Source of the DNA: Trichomonas vaginalis G3
Taxonomy: Eukaryota > Parabasalia > Trichomonadida > Trichomonadidae
DNA: 64,000 nt
Direction: 5' to 3'
Assembly: GCF_026262505.1 (NCBI RefSeq)
Contig: NC_067203.1
Span: 17,186,392-17,250,391, forward strand
Positions within the stretch are counted from its first letter, which is position 1; every line of letters begins with the position of its first letter. The position numbers and the translations under genes were made by a program. A model generated the notes under the pieces. The model saw only the letters and a list, made by a program, of their open reading frames with translations. It did not search any database and had not been told where the DNA came from. Shown piece after piece: positions 43,450-54,873 of this stretch.

Positions 43450-46400
43450 ATGAAGGCAGCGAAAGAAGTTCTAGCACTAGAGCTCTTTGATCCAGAGCTG
43501 GACAGTGCCAAGCTCACTACTAACATTGAAAACCTCGCAACATTCCTAAGCAAGCAACAAGCACCGTTTTCTCTTGAAACATTAAGACCAACAATGTCTT
43601 ACCTCATAGAAACAGAAGATATCATGGCAACTCACGTTCCAGAGCAGCAGGTCGACTTAACAAGAGCATTCCTTTACGCATTCAATTTAACAGCACCTAA
43701 TTTCCCAATATTTGATGAAGATTCGGGCCACTTACCAAGATTATACCATTTAATGGCTCAGGCTCTCCCACAGATCGAAGAAAAGGACGCCGAAGAGATC
43801 GAAAACCTTATTACCATCGCTAACGAAATTAATTTCTTCGTTCTTCCTCACGAATCGACATCTATCTCAGAAATTTTCGACGCATTATCCGAGTTAGATT
43901 GCAAGGCTTCATTGGTATCCCTCAAACACCTTATCAACGCTACAGATAGAATTCCTTTACAAGTTATTCAAGAAATTCTTGAACATCTTTCTAATGAGAA
44001 GGCAAAGGATATCATCAAAACAATCTCTACACAAAAGCAGAACGAAATATTGGCAAGTATCCGTTCAATTCTTTCAGGAGCTGAAGCAATTGACGCAACA
44101 GCCAAAGTTTCAGAGATTCTCGAAGTCCAACCCGAAGAATTATACGGTTCCCTTCGCGGTGATGTCATTTCTGAAGACAAAACAACACGTAGCGCTGCAG
44201 TTAAATTATTTACCAAAACATTGTCACATCAGAAGATCACAAAGGCAACAGTAGATTACTTCCTTGCCATCATTGGCCGCAATCGTGATGAAATGGAGGA
44301 GATTCGCTTACTCGTTATTCAATTCTGCTTCACAATTTTACACAACATCAAAGATTTCAAAGTTCCAGAGTTCACACCAGAATCCCTTATTACAAAGATC
44401 TGGGATGCCATCAAAATGGCCATCAATGATCCTTCTTCTAAGGTCAGATTAGCAACTGTCAAAGGAATTGCTAAAATGAAGTTCAATGAGATCAAGATGG
44501 ACATCAAAGATGTTGCAACACGTGTCAGAGACAATGATCCATCCGTTCGTTCAAAGACTTTGAATTTATTATTGGAATTATACGCAAAGGATCCAGAAGA
44601 ATACAAATGGCTTGAAGAATCCGTATTACAATTGTATCCATCCGACAAAACAGTTCCTTTAACAGCATTTTCCGTTTTCATTGAACATAGAAAATTAGAT
44701 CAGATCCTTGAAGGCATCGAAGATAGAAGACCATTATTGTTAATGCTCAAGCATACGAATATCTTCAGAAGTTTGGCCCAAAGATACAAAGACAAAGAGA
44801 TGAAAGAACAAATCGAACAATTTGTCCCAGTACAAGTCATTAAGAAGGCCATTAAGCACAGTCCCAAGTTCTTTGAGAGTGCCCTCGACTTCAAACAGAG
44901 AAAGCGCCTCTATAAACATCTTAAATCAAAATTAGATAATGAACAACAGGCAATTTTACTTTTAGGATACTACCAACCTATGCCAGCCTTACCAAATGAT
45001 ATTTTAGAATGGGAGAACACGACATTTGCCAAAGAAATGGCAGAAATCTTTTATTCAGATTTCGAAGAATTAATTCCAGACATGACAAAGAGGATGTCTC
45101 CAACAGACATTGCCGTATTCACCAAACTCGACAAGCTTGATATTCCTAGCCTCCCAGATGTCCTTAAAGCACTTGCAAAGGCTACAAATACAAGTGAAAG
45201 ATCCGAAGCTTTAGAAGCATTTTCTGTTTTGTTCAAGAAAGGAAATGAAAGTCTTCTGAGGCAAATCAAGTTTTCCAAGGACGAGAAATTGGAAAAACTC
45301 AAGTTCTATGCTAGAATTGGTGTTGCAAGACTTGTTCCTGATGATATTGTTGACGAAATCAATGAAAACTATGAAGAATTCGACAGCGAAGAAGCTACAT
45401 GGGCTTTGAAGTTATTCAGTTGTTTCGATCCAGAAAAATGCATTTCTTTCCATGAGAAAATGTCAGAAAAATTCCCTTCAGAGACATTTGATTCCTACAT
45501 GAAATGCACGTCAATCGAAAACACAGACATGTACAATGAAGCAACAAAGCCAGAGACATTCAGAAAATTCGCTTCATTGATGCAATCATTTGAACCAGAA
45601 GTCAGACAGCATTGCATTGAACAATTGAATTTGGCAATGAATAATCCACATACGCCAATCCAATTCCTTTCTTTGTTCGCGCTTTCCGCTACAGATCCTG
45701 TCAAAGCAAATGTGAAAATGGCTGAAGAATATCTGAAGAAACAAATCCAGTTCAGACGAGATATCATGAAGAAATACAAAAACGCGTCATCACAAGTCAA
45801 ACCGATCACCGTTTTGCCATATCTTATTCACATTTTAGCACATCATCAGGACTTCGAGAAAGACGCTCCTAAATTCCAATCATTTGCTTTGTACATCAGA
45901 GCTTTCATGAAACCTTTGACTGAAGGAACATCGAATTATGAGTCAATCATGGAAGTTTTGAGACACATGAAATACGCAGAAGATATTGATGAAGACTACA
46001 CAGAAAACATGAACAAACTTGTTGATGTTTCTCTCAGTGTTATTCTCGATATCGTTGGCGGAAAGAGTTGGTCACAAACACAGACACCGGGAGAAGTTTT
46101 GCTTCCTCAAAGATACTTCAAACCATGTGAAGATATCGATAGAATCAAAACAGATCTTCTCAAAATGAACTTCGATATTATCAAGTCGCCTGCGAAACCA
46201 AGCAAAGTCTTGAATGCTGGAATGAGTCCTGCACGGACAACAAGAATGAAACGTCGCGGAAAGGATATCAAAGAGAAGGAAAATAAGGAAGAATCAACAG
46301 AAGAAACAGAAAAACCAAAGAAGAAACGCGGAAGGAAGCCAAAGAAAGTTGAAGCTTCTTCTGATTCTGATAAAGAAGAAACAAAGACAACTTCTGATTC

Positions 46401-47073
46401 AGATTCATCATCAGATTCAGATTCATCAGATTCTGGATCTTCTTCTAGTTCTTCAGAATCAGAGAAAGAAGTTGCAAAGACACCAAAGCGAAAGGTATCT
46501 AATTCAACAAAGAAGACACCAACAAAGAAGAAACAAGAAAAGGAAACTCCGAAATCACCAAAGAGAAAACCATCTGCTTCTCCAAAACGCCAGAACAAGA
46601 AACAAGAAAGTGATTCAGAATCAGAGTCCGAAGAAGAGAAGCCAAAGAAGTCTCCAAAGAGAAAACCATCTGCTTCTCCAAAACGCCAGAATAAGAAGAA
46701 ACAAGTAGAATCATCTGATGAAAGTGATTCAGAAAAAGAAGATGAAAAACCAAAGAAAAGAATGCCGAAAAAGAAGAAACAAGTAGAATCTTCTGATGAT
46801 GAGAAATCATCTGATAAGGAAGAAGAGAAGCATACAAAGAAGTCCACAACAAAGAGAGGACCTAAGAATAAGAAAGAAGAAGAAGAAGAAGAAAAGAAAT
46901 CTACATCAAGAAAAACAAATAAAAACGATGAAGAAAAAGAATCTAAAGGAAAACAAAAGAAATCTAATAAGAAAATAGAGGAAGAAAAGAAGAGTGAATC
47001 CGAGGACGAAACTCCAAAGAAATCACCAAAGAGAAAACCATCTGCATCACCCAAACGTAATGCGAAGAAATGA
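43450..47073 (+). CDS. Pds5-like cohesin regulator (HEAT-repeat protein)
   Basis: The 1207-residue product is a helical HEAT-type protein for about 900 residues, with Pds5-like stretches such as DPSSKVRLATVKGIAK and VRDNDPSVRSKTLNLLLELY. A long Lys/Ser/Glu-rich tail follows, with repeated SPKRKPSASPKR units that would bind DNA. Pds5 controls cohesin on chromatin. The tail architecture resembles animal PDS5B. The E2F-like promoter sites fit an S-phase gene. The family is inferred from repeat pattern and tail rather than a diagnostic motif. Confidence 0.6.
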   Translation: MKAAKEVLALELFDPELDSAKLTTNIENLATFLSKQQAPFSLETLRPTMSYLIETEDIMATHVPEQQVDLTRAFLYAFNLTAPNFPIFDEDSGHLPRLYHLMAQALPQIEEKDAEEIENLITIANEINFFVLPHESTSISEIFDALSELDCKASLVSLKHLINATDRIPLQVIQEILEHLSNEKAKDIIKTISTQKQNEILASIRSILSGAEAIDATAKVSEILEVQPEELYGSLRGDVISEDKTTRSAAVKLFTKTLSHQKITKATVDYFLAIIGRNRDEMEEIRLLVIQFCFTILHNIKDFKVPEFTPESLITKIWDAIKMAINDPSSKVRLATVKGIAKMKFNEIKMDIKDVATRVRDNDPSVRSKTLNLLLELYAKDPEEYKWLEESVLQLYPSDKTVPLTAFSVFIEHRKLDQILEGIEDRRPLLLMLKHTNIFRSLAQRYKDKEMKEQIEQFVPVQVIKKAIKHSPKFFESALDFKQRKRLYKHLKSKLDNEQQAILLLGYYQPMPALPNDILEWENTTFAKEMAEIFYSDFEELIPDMTKRMSPTDIAVFTKLDKLDIPSLPDVLKALAKATNTSERSEALEAFSVLFKKGNESLLRQIKFSKDEKLEKLKFYARIGVARLVPDDIVDEINENYEEFDSEEATWALKLFSCFDPEKCISFHEKMSEKFPSETFDSYMKCTSIENTDMYNEATKPETFRKFASLMQSFEPEVRQHCIEQLNLAMNNPHTPIQFLSLFALSATDPVKANVKMAEEYLKKQIQFRRDIMKKYKNASSQVKPITVLPYLIHILAHHQDFEKDAPKFQSFALYIRAFMKPLTEGTSNYESIMEVLRHMKYAEDIDEDYTENMNKLVDVSLSVILDIVGGKSWSQTQTPGEVLLPQRYFKPCEDIDRIKTDLLKMNFDIIKSPAKPSKVLNAGMSPARTTRMKRRGKDIKEKENKEESTEETEKPKKKRGRKPKKVEASSDSDKEETKTTSDSDSSSDSDSSDSGSSSSSSESEKEVAKTPKRKVSNSTKKTPTKKKQEKETPKSPKRKPSASPKRQNKKQESDSESESEEEKPKKSPKRKPSASPKRQNKKKQVESSDESDSEKEDEKPKKRMPKKKKQVESSDDEKSSDKEEEKHTKKSTTKRGPKNKKEEEEEEKKSTSRKTNKNDEEKESKGKQKKSNKKIEEEKKSESEDETPKKSPKRKPSASPKRNAKK

Positions 47074-47675
47074 GAAAAATCTAAATTTGAATATTAATAA
47101 TTTTATGTAAAAGTTAACACAAAAAATAACATTTTTTTTATTCTTAATTTTTATTCCACTGCTTTGTGAATAGCTCTTTGTATATGCATTACAAGTAGAA
47201 TTTGATTACAAAGGATCATCATTTAAAATATATTCACGATATCAAAACTGTTAAAATAGAGTTTGCTTTTTTTCCCCAATAGTTTAATAATTAATGTTAT
47301 AAAATTTATACTTAGACTCATGATCACGAATGAAATATTGAATCATTTGAAGTAATCTCATATATCAAAAGCTTTCAGTAATCCTATATAGATTTCATTA
47401 TTTTTCAAGAAATAACTTTTATGAAGCTTCAAATAAATCATGAAAGAAAAATATTATAGAAGTTTTTATTGATTTTTTAAAAGAATTTAAAATTTGAAAG
47501 AAATCAATAATTCAGCAATCCCGAAAAAAGTTTGATACTTAATGCAATAGATTTAATAAAATGAAGAATTTGTTAGAATATAAGGGAACTACAACTGATT
47601 TTCTTCTAAATATAATCAATTTAATATAAAATGATATGTATTTGCATGTAAAAAAAATACTTATAATAGAAATTT
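47074..47675. other. Intergenic region
   Basis: AT-rich spacer between convergent genes. No frame, repeat or RNA gene is seen. Confidence 0.5.
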
Positions 47676-50175
47676 TTAAATTAAAATAAAAACAGCAATA
47701 CTAGATATACCTGGTAATGATGAAAAACTATTCTGCTTGCATGATGCTTCTTTTTCTGGGCAAATCTCAACAAAGGCAATATCTGGGATGCCACGTTCTG
47801 TAAACTTACTTCGCTTGGTTTTCATGCATTGAATAGAACCACAGTTCCGAAGTTTTGTACAACCAGTGAACGCATCCTTCCAAATAGTAGCAAGATTTGA
47901 TGAAGGAATATATAAGAAAGAAAGACTTGTGCAATTCGTGAATGACATATATCCAATATCTATGAGCCGATCACCATAGAAGAGAACTCGAGTCAAATAC
48001 TTGCTTCCCATGAAAGCATAGTTTCCGATTGACTTCATTGAAACAGGAACAATAAATGTTGTAATTCTAATTGATGGGAAAAATGTGATCAGAATTGTCT
48101 CATTGACATCAGTCAACGCTCCATTGTTGTAAGTATGGTTCTCACTGTTCGATTTTACTGTGTTAAGATTGTCGCAGTCGAAAAATGCACCACCATAGAT
48201 ATTTCGAAGTCTGCTGCCTGAACTCAGAGTAATCATAGACAACGATGTACAGCCTTTGAAAGCAAATGAACGAATTGTTTCAACTGTGCTCGGAATTGTG
48301 AGCGATGTGAGACCGATACAATCCATAAATGATTTATCATCAATAGAAGAAATACCATCATTCAATGCTAGATAATTCAACAATGTGCAGTTGTTGAAAC
48401 AAAGTTCTGGAATACTTTCAACAGAAATTTCGACGTGATTTAATAAGCTTGATTCGAAACATCCAAATCCAACTTTTGAAAGAGAATGAGAAACATCAAA
48501 TGCGCTAAGTCCACTCATTGTGAAACTATACATTCCGAGAATACTTATTTCTGTATTTTGGAATCCAACATCACTGATGCCGAAGCAACTACTGAATGCA
48601 TAATCCCCAATGGTAGTTATTGATGATGGCAATTGAAATTCACTTAGCATAAAACAATTGCTGAAACAATAATTTGGAATATATGTGATTTTGTTTCCCA
48701 TGAATGTTACGGTTGTTAGTTTATAGCATGAATCAAAACATTTATAACCAAGTGTTGTCAAGCTGCTCGGCAATGTTATCTCAACTAATGTTGAACTTGA
48801 AAATGCACTTTCTCTGATTTCTGTCAATGAATTCCCATCAAATGTCAGTTTCTTCAATTTTTTCCCTGAAAATGTTCCTGTTCCAATGATAGTGCATTGA
48901 GAATGAATTTTCAAGGAAGCTTCAGGATCTTGGCCAAAATAATCAGTTAGTAATGTATTTTCTTTTGAAAATAACATATCATCTACAGATAAAAAGTGAG
49001 TATTTTGTGATGTATTTATTTTAAGAATACAATTTCCGAATACAGATTCTCCCAAAGTTGTTAGAGATGCAGGGAATGTTAATTGCTTCAAACTATAACA
49101 ATATAAGAAAGCAGAATTCAATATTGTTGTCAATTTTGGAGGAAGATTAATGTTCTCTAAATTTTCACATTGCGAAAAAGCAGAAGCACATATTGTAACA
49201 ATATTATCATCCAAAACAACTGATTTTAAATATATATTGTTGGAAAACATATTTTCTTCTACTGCAGTTGATGTTTCTGGGAACGTGAAATTTGTTATTT
49301 TGGTTTCGCCTAAGCAATATCTCGAAAAAGATATTGGAGTTGAAGGTAGAATGATATTTGTTATTGGCACTCCACGAAAGCATGACGCTGAAAGCTTGGT
49401 TATTGTTGATGGAATGACAAAAGTATCTGTTAAATTTGGTGAAACACAATATATCGTTGCTTTATTATCTGAAAAGATTACTAAACCTTCTGATTGATAT
49501 ACTGGGTTGTTTTCATCAATTTCAATTCTTGACAATTGTCTGCATCTTAAGAATGAACCAGCATCTAATGATGTTAAGTATTGTGGAATGAAAATATAAG
49601 TGATCATGGAGCTTTCAAAGGCGGCATCAAGAATTCTCTTTAGATTTGATGTTCGTTTAATAATGATTTCTTTTAAAGCTGAATAGAAGACAGAACCATC
49701 TTCCCAGCTAAATGCATCAATTGTCTCCACAGTATCTGGTAAAGTTATTGAATCTAAATTTGAATCTTCACAAAAGCAACCTGCACAAATTGTCTTGATA
49801 TTTGGAGGCATTTGAATGCTTTTTAAATTCGTGCAATGAGAAAAAACGGAGTTATTTAAGGACATTAACTGTGTACACTGTTCCATGTCAACTCTTTCGA
49901 GTGATGTATATGAAAAACACCATTTACAAATATATTGTACTTTGCTAGAAACATCAAAGCGAATAGACTTGAGATTACTACGACACTCTTTGAAAGGACT
50001 AGATAATTGATTAGTTCCACCTGAAATTTCAACAACTGAAGTTGGAATTACAAAATCACCACTTAATCCAGCAGGGGCACGAACTAAACGGCTGTAATCA
50101 TCTGAAAATTCAACACCATTTTCATCAAATCGATTACAAATTAAAAAGAAAATTAAACTAAGGAAACTAAATTAA
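47676..50175 (-). CDS. BspA-like leucine-rich-repeat surface protein; start codon not found
   Basis: Repeats of the TpLRR/BspA type (LTIPSTVETIRSFAF, IGNYAFMGSKYL) run through the protein. The first in-frame ATG gives 736 residues (to 49886), but the frame stays open 95 codons further upstream, through FRGV-type and Pro/Val repeats, to a hydrophobic FSFLSLIFFLICNRF that looks like a signal peptide. No ATG precedes it before a stop near 50175. So either the start was mutated or the protein begins inside. The C terminus is hydrophobic (SSIAVFILI). These are adhesion proteins in related species. Confidence 0.8.
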
Positions 50176-50344
50176 AGTCTATCTTTTGAAACCTTAAAAA
50201 TTTGCCACATAGAATTAATATTTGAATCAAAAATAATCGTTGTTCACATAATTTTCACATCATATGATGAAACTCATTTCTTCAATGTTTGAGCTGATTC
50301 TTGAAAAATTTCAAACACAGTTTACAACTATTTAATTTTTTTAA

Positions 50345-50557
50345 GGGCGCATTTACCACTTTCTGACATTTTCTCAATTTTTTTGACACACAAGATTTGA
50401 ATCCCAATATTCTAAGGTCAAAAGTTAATATTTTTGGTTAGGAGAAAGCAGATATAAATTTCTTTATATAACCTAATATGGCTGCTATACTTTTCTTTTA
50501 TTAAAATAAAGATATATTGCTTTTTTCATAGCATGTCAGAAAGTGGTAAGTGCACCC
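50345..50557. mobile_element. Short inverted-repeat element (213 bp) flanked by TTAA
   Basis: The ends are imperfect 25-bp inverted repeats: GGGCGCATTTACCACTTTCT-GACAT at left and, reversed, GGGTGCACTTACCACTTTCT-GACAT at right, with two mismatches. TTAA flanks both ends (50341-50344 and 50558-50561). No coding content. The terminal GGG(T/C)GCA matches the larger element at 10440-11479. Confidence 0.75.
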
Positions 50558-50561
50558 TTAA

Positions 50562-51028
50562 GTTACACTCAAAATTGAATTAAAGAGCTATGCTTTTTCC
50601 CCAATAAAATTTGGGAAATCTGGTAGATTTGGGTATACTCCTTTCTCAAAAGCCCAAAAGTCAAAATTACTTTACTTGAAATCATAAAACTCAAATCATA
50701 CTACAAGTTTTATGATTCACCATAAAAAATATAACTTAATATTTTGAAAGAATCGGAGACTCTCTATATATAATACAAATATAAAATACAAAATTTCAAA
50801 TACTGAATAAATTTTGATCATGCGAAATTCTATAATTCTTTATATTGTGATAATATGAAAACAAAAAATGAATATAGCATTAAACAAGCTATTGATTTAT
50901 TAAGAACTAGCAAGTCTTTTATTGAGATTGATATTTTTAGTCAGATTTTGCAAATTTAGATATACAATTTAATCATTAACATTATCTTTATGAATTATAA
51001 GTTTTTGAGGTTGAATTGGCCAGTTCTT
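50562..51028. other. Intergenic region
   Basis: AT-rich spacer downstream of the RFC gene. Nothing recognised. Confidence 0.4.
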
Positions 51029-52006
51029 TTAAGCTTCAATTTCCATTCTAAGCATTTGGAAGGCAGCAGCAATTGCAGCTGATTGTACGCGCTCAGGAGA
51101 ACCTTCTGCCAAGCATCTTTCTATTTGGGCTAGTCTTTCAATGAGATTTGCTAGAACAAGTGGTGGAAACTCCATCAAAACGACTTGGCTGTGGAGTTCA
51201 CGGATAACATCGAGGAGGGAAAGTCCGTTGTTGAATACTTGGTCGTTTAAAGTGTTCAAGGCTTCATCTAATGGCTTATTAATTAATTGTTCGAGAGTTC
51301 TAGCCATATCTTCAGGTAACGGATATCCAGAGCATCTGTAAACGTTTGCCTCTGTAATATCTTTTGTATTTGACATAGATGTTGTCTGCATAAGATTAAT
51401 AGAACGACGGAGATCGCCAATGCCAAGTTTGAGCAGAGCTTTGAGACCTCCTTCGTCCATGTTAAGCTTTTCTGCATCAGCAATGTGTCTAAGGAATTTG
51501 GCTGCATCTTCGTCTGGTAAAGGCTGGAAACGGAATTCCGTGCACCTGGAACGAAGCGCTGGGATGAGCTTCTCAGGGTAGTTGCAGATTAGAATGAAAC
51601 GTACATTTGAAGTAAATTGTTCCATGATTCTACGTAAAGCGGCTTGAGCAGCGCCAGTCATAGCATCTGACTCATCAAGGATAATAAGCTTGATCTTTGG
51701 ACCAAATAAGCTTCTTGAACTTGCAAAATCTTTGATTCTCATTCTAACAGTATCAATACCACGCTCGTCTGATGCGTTTAACTCTAAAACTGACATTGAT
51801 GTATCATTTCCGTAGAGTTGGTGCGAGATTGCAATAGCTGTTGTTGTTTTTCCGGTACCTGGAGGTCCATGAAAACACAAATGCGGTAAACAGTTCTTAT
51901 CAATGAATTTCTTGATAGTACTAATGCATGCTTCATGGCTAACGACATCATCTAACTTAGATGGACGATATTTTTCTACCCAAGGAAGTACGTTTTGCGC
52001 AGTCAT
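51029..52006 (-). CDS. Replication factor C small subunit (human RFC5/yeast Rfc3 type)
   Basis: The 325-residue AAA+ clamp loader has the RFC boxes in order: LPWVEKYRPSKLDDVVSHE, the P-loop FHGPPGTGKTTTA, LELNASDERGIDTVRMRIKD, Walker B KLIILDESDAMT, the arginine-finger SRC in PALRSRCTEFRF, and sensor GDLRRSINLMQ. The DES(D/A) form and sequence order are closest to RFC5/Rfc3. It loads PCNA at primer ends. A TCATTT initiator lies 19 bases upstream. Confidence 0.93.
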   Translation of the reverse strand: MTAQNVLPWVEKYRPSKLDDVVSHEACISTIKKFIDKNCLPHLCFHGPPGTGKTTTAIAISHQLYGNDTSMSVLELNASDERGIDTVRMRIKDFASSRSLFGPKIKLIILDESDAMTGAAQAALRRIMEQFTSNVRFILICNYPEKLIPALRSRCTEFRFQPLPDEDAAKFLRHIADAEKLNMDEGGLKALLKLGIGDLRRSINLMQTTSMSNTKDITEANVYRCSGYPLPEDMARTLEQLINKPLDEALNTLNDQVFNNGLSLLDVIRELHSQVVLMEFPPLVLANLIERLAQIERCLAEGSPERVQSAAIAAAFQMLRMEIEA

Positions 52007-52371
52007 TCTTTTTTTTTACCAAATGAGGAAGTTTAGAATTTTTTTTTAGTTCCTCTTTTAGATTTTTTTGATCAATCATTAAAATTCTTAATCTTATAGA
52101 TAGATCCAAGTCTATTCTACAAGTAGAGCTATGTAATTAAGCATTTGAATGTTGAATTATTATTCAATCCTTTATTATATATAATAAATTTACATAAAAT
52201 GACTAAATTTACGCCATCTGACCTAATCCAAAGTTTTAGATGAAATTTCAGGGAAATAATTGATTTCTTTTTTTAATAGCCAACATAAAAGTCCGAAATA
52301 ATCGAATCAAAATGCAAATAGAGATGTATAATGATTTATAACAGTGAACACAATAATAAAATAAAAATATT
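52007..52371. other. Intergenic region
   Basis: AT-rich; contains the RFC initiator region and the 3' flank of the GTPase gene. No other feature. Confidence 0.4.
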
Positions 52372-53079
52372 TCATTGAGCTTGAGCTGCATCTGCCTGCT
52401 TTGCTTCTTCGGCTGCCTTCGCTTCACGTTCTGCGCGAGCCTTTTCGATTCTTGCTCTCTTTTCTTCCTTTTCGCGCTGATCAATTTCTTCTTGTTTCTT
52501 AAGATCAACTTGTCTCTTTGAGGCAAGCTTAGGATAATCAGCGATGATTGTATTGATGAGTAGATCGAGGGCTGCGCTAACACCAGGGTTAGGTTTCTTT
52601 TCTTCTATATTTGGTTGAGTAACAATTGCATCAACGACTTGGATTTTCTTTGGAAGGTCTAAGCGCTTCTTCAAATCAGCGGCTTTGATGGCTCCTTCCT
52701 TATCTTGCTTGTTGGCCACGACAATAAATGGCTTTGTCTTGAGAAATTCGTGTTGAATCATCTTGTGTAAGGCTTCCTTGCTTTCATTGATTCTTGCTTC
52801 ATCACTTGCATCTACGACCCAAATAAATCCCCATGTTGCAGCGTAAAAACGCTCCCAAACTGACCTAAACTTGGCGTTACCACCTAAATCATATACTGTG
52901 AGCTTGATATCATTGTACATAAACGACTCCTGGCCAAGACCGACAGTTGGTACACAGTCAAATTCGAAATTGCCGGCAAGAGAACGTAACAAACAGGTTT
53001 TACCAGCATTATCTATACCAAAGATTGAAATGATAATATCATCTATTGGAACAGTAGCTTGAGAACTAACACAGCCCAT
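52372..53079 (-). CDS. ARL13-like small GTPase
   Basis: The 235-residue product is an Arf-family GTPase with a long charged helix at the C terminus, as in ARL13B, a ciliary GTPase. P-loop GIDNAGKTCLL, switch I PTVGLGQ, DLGGNAKFRSVWERFYAATW (with Gly in place of the catalytic Gln, as in ARL13) and NKQDKEGA are intact. MGCVSS at the N terminus offers N-myristoylation and palmitoylation. The C-terminal coiled coil (residues 195-235) matches ARL13B layout. It fits a flagellated organism. Confidence 0.88.
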   Translation of the reverse strand: MGCVSSQATVPIDDIIISIFGIDNAGKTCLLRSLAGNFEFDCVPTVGLGQESFMYNDIKLTVYDLGGNAKFRSVWERFYAATWGFIWVVDASDEARINESKEALHKMIQHEFLKTKPFIVVANKQDKEGAIKAADLKKRLDLPKKIQVVDAIVTQPNIEEKKPNPGVSAALDLLINTIIADYPKLASKRQVDLKKQEEIDQREKEEKRARIEKARAEREAKAAEEAKQADAAQAQ

Positions 53080-53328
53080 ATGAACGTGTAAAAATATTAA
53101 TAACGTGCGGACGATAGAAAATTTTTCAAAAAAACGTAAACCATTTTATATTCCATTTCTCATAATTAAAGAAAAATCACTAGCTTGTAGAGCAAATGCG
53201 ATTATTCATTAAATTAATTGTTCATTTGAACTTTTTCTTGAAAATTTTATTAAATTTAGAGATATATCAAAAGCTTTTTTGATGACCTTTTATTCAACAA
53301 AGCTAGCACATAATTTCACTCATAATTA

Positions 53329-54873
53329 TTCATTCAACCTTGAAAAGAGCAACACCAAGAGCGCTCATCTCAATGTTGTATGTTCCGTTTGAGGATGTGT
53401 ATGTCTTCCCACTGATCAAGTCAGTGAGTTTCGTTTCCCCGACTGTGTAAGAAGCTGTGACAGTGTTTTGTGCGAGGTTTGCAGCGAAAACGACTTTGTT
53501 TCCTGTCTGTGAGTCGTATTTGCAGTTGAAGATGATACCGTTGCTGTATGTCTTTCCGTTCGTTCCTCTCCACAATGATGGGTTCTCGCTCCTGATCTGC
53601 ATGATCTTTGCAGTGAAGTCGTGAAGGTCTTGCTCCTTAGTGCTGAAGCCGCTGATCTTTCCGTCTGTCCTTGCGCAGTTGTCGCTGTATGTGTTTCCTC
53701 CGCATGAGTTTCCAGAGCCATACCAGCATTCTGCGATGTCGCCGTACTCGTCACCGTAGTATATTGTGATTGGTCCTGAGTAAGCTGAGAGGACGCCGAG
53801 AGCGATCTTGTACCTGTTCCAGTAAGCATCATTCTCGCGTGCATATCCGTATTTGCTGCGGATGAGGTTTCCGAAGCGCCATACGTCATGGTTTGTGATG
53901 AACATATTCGGATAGACATCGCCACTGTATCCTTTCTCTGATGGAGTTCTGAACACGTTTCCTAAGTTCTCTACTCCGTAGCCGCCTGCGCCAGATTCTT
54001 CCATGGCGAGTGTCTGAACGAGGTTGTATCTTGATGGGAAGTCAAATGCAGATCTAAGTCCGTTCTGTCCATAAGTTCTCGTATTGATATCTTCTGCACC
54101 AGACCAGTGCTCGCCGACGATGTATCCGAGGATGCCCCACTTCTCGCCGTTGTTCTTTCTAGTTGCGCACAGTGTTTCGACTGCCTGTCTGATCTCGCAC
54201 ATGTAGTTATGTCCATTCTGGTAGAGCTGGTAGCACTGATCGAGTCTCCATCCATCGATTCCATACTTTTCGATCCAGTATGTTGCAACTTCTTTGTAGT
54301 AGTCTAAAGATCCTGGGTATGAGACTGGGTTCGATCCTCCTTGTGGCCATAATCCATTTGGTGATGCGCTACTGACTCCGCCGTGATGACCGAAGACACC
54401 ATCAAGGATTACGTAAAGACCGAGATTGTGAGCTGTGTCAACAAGTTCTTTGAAAGTTGCTTCATCACCAAATTTTGGATCTATCTTGAAGTAGTTTGTC
54501 GCGAAGTATCCCGTCGATTGAAGGAGGCTTCCTCCTTGTCCGTTCGTTGAGTCGAAAATTGGTGTAAGCCATAGAGCGTTTACATTGAGTCCCTTGATGT
54601 ATGGAAGAGCATTAATAATACCGCGGAGATCTCCTTTGTGTGATGATGGTCCGTATCCAGTTCCATATCCAAGAGAGCTATCTCCATCCTGGAAAGATGA
54701 TACCATAACTTGGTACATCCTAATGTTGTTGAAGTCTTCGGACTTCGACATGCATGCTAAGAGAGATAGTACACTAAGCATTTGCGTATTCGTAAAAAAT
54801 GATATACTATAACTTGATCTTTTTTTTTAATCAGCTCTCTGTCAAAATTTCTACCGCATATTCAAAAAATTCA
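53329..54873. repeat. Left arm of the amylase inverted duplication
   Basis: This 1545-bp block carries the intact amylase and its promoter. Its reverse complement recurs at 55630-58298, less the insertion. The arms diverge right after the stop codon on one side and after CATATTCAAAAAATTCA on the other. The arms look almost identical, with only one 1-base difference noticed by eye, so the event is recent. Confidence 0.92.
53330..54781 (-). CDS. Secreted-type GH13 alpha-amylase (intact copy)
   Basis: The 483-residue product is a glycoside hydrolase family 13 alpha-amylase. IDGWRLDQ carries the nucleophile Asp, IVGEHWSG the acid/base Glu and FITNHDVWR the transition-state Asp. DGVFGHHGG is the first conserved region. 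The N terminus MLSVLSLLACMSK is a short hydrophobic signal-like segment. It would degrade starch or glycogen in the vagina. A TCATTTTTTACG initiator lies about 21 bases upstream. GC-richer codon use than its neighbours hints at past transfer from bacteria, which is inference. Confidence 0.93.
   Translation of the reverse strand: MLSVLSLLACMSKSEDFNNIRMYQVMVSSFQDGDSSLGYGTGYGPSSHKGDLRGIINALPYIKGLNVNALWLTPIFDSTNGQGGSLLQSTGYFATNYFKIDPKFGDEATFKELVDTAHNLGLYVILDGVFGHHGGVSSASPNGLWPQGGSNPVSYPGSLDYYKEVATYWIEKYGIDGWRLDQCYQLYQNGHNYMCEIRQAVETLCATRKNNGEKWGILGYIVGEHWSGAEDINTRTYGQNGLRSAFDFPSRYNLVQTLAMEESGAGGYGVENLGNVFRTPSEKGYSGDVYPNMFITNHDVWRFGNLIRSKYGYARENDAYWNRYKIALGVLSAYSGPITIYYGDEYGDIAECWYGSGNSCGGNTYSDNCARTDGKISGFSTKEQDLHDFTAKIMQIRSENPSLWRGTNGKTYSNGIIFNCKYDSQTGNKVVFAANLAQNTVTASYTVGETKLTDLISGKTYTSSNGTYNIEMSALGVALFKVE

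Noticed and set aside
46107-47054. 315-codon Ser/Phe-rich frame antisense to the Pds5-like tail
   Set aside because: It is the mirror of the Lys/Glu/Ser-rich tail and has no start context or domain of its own.
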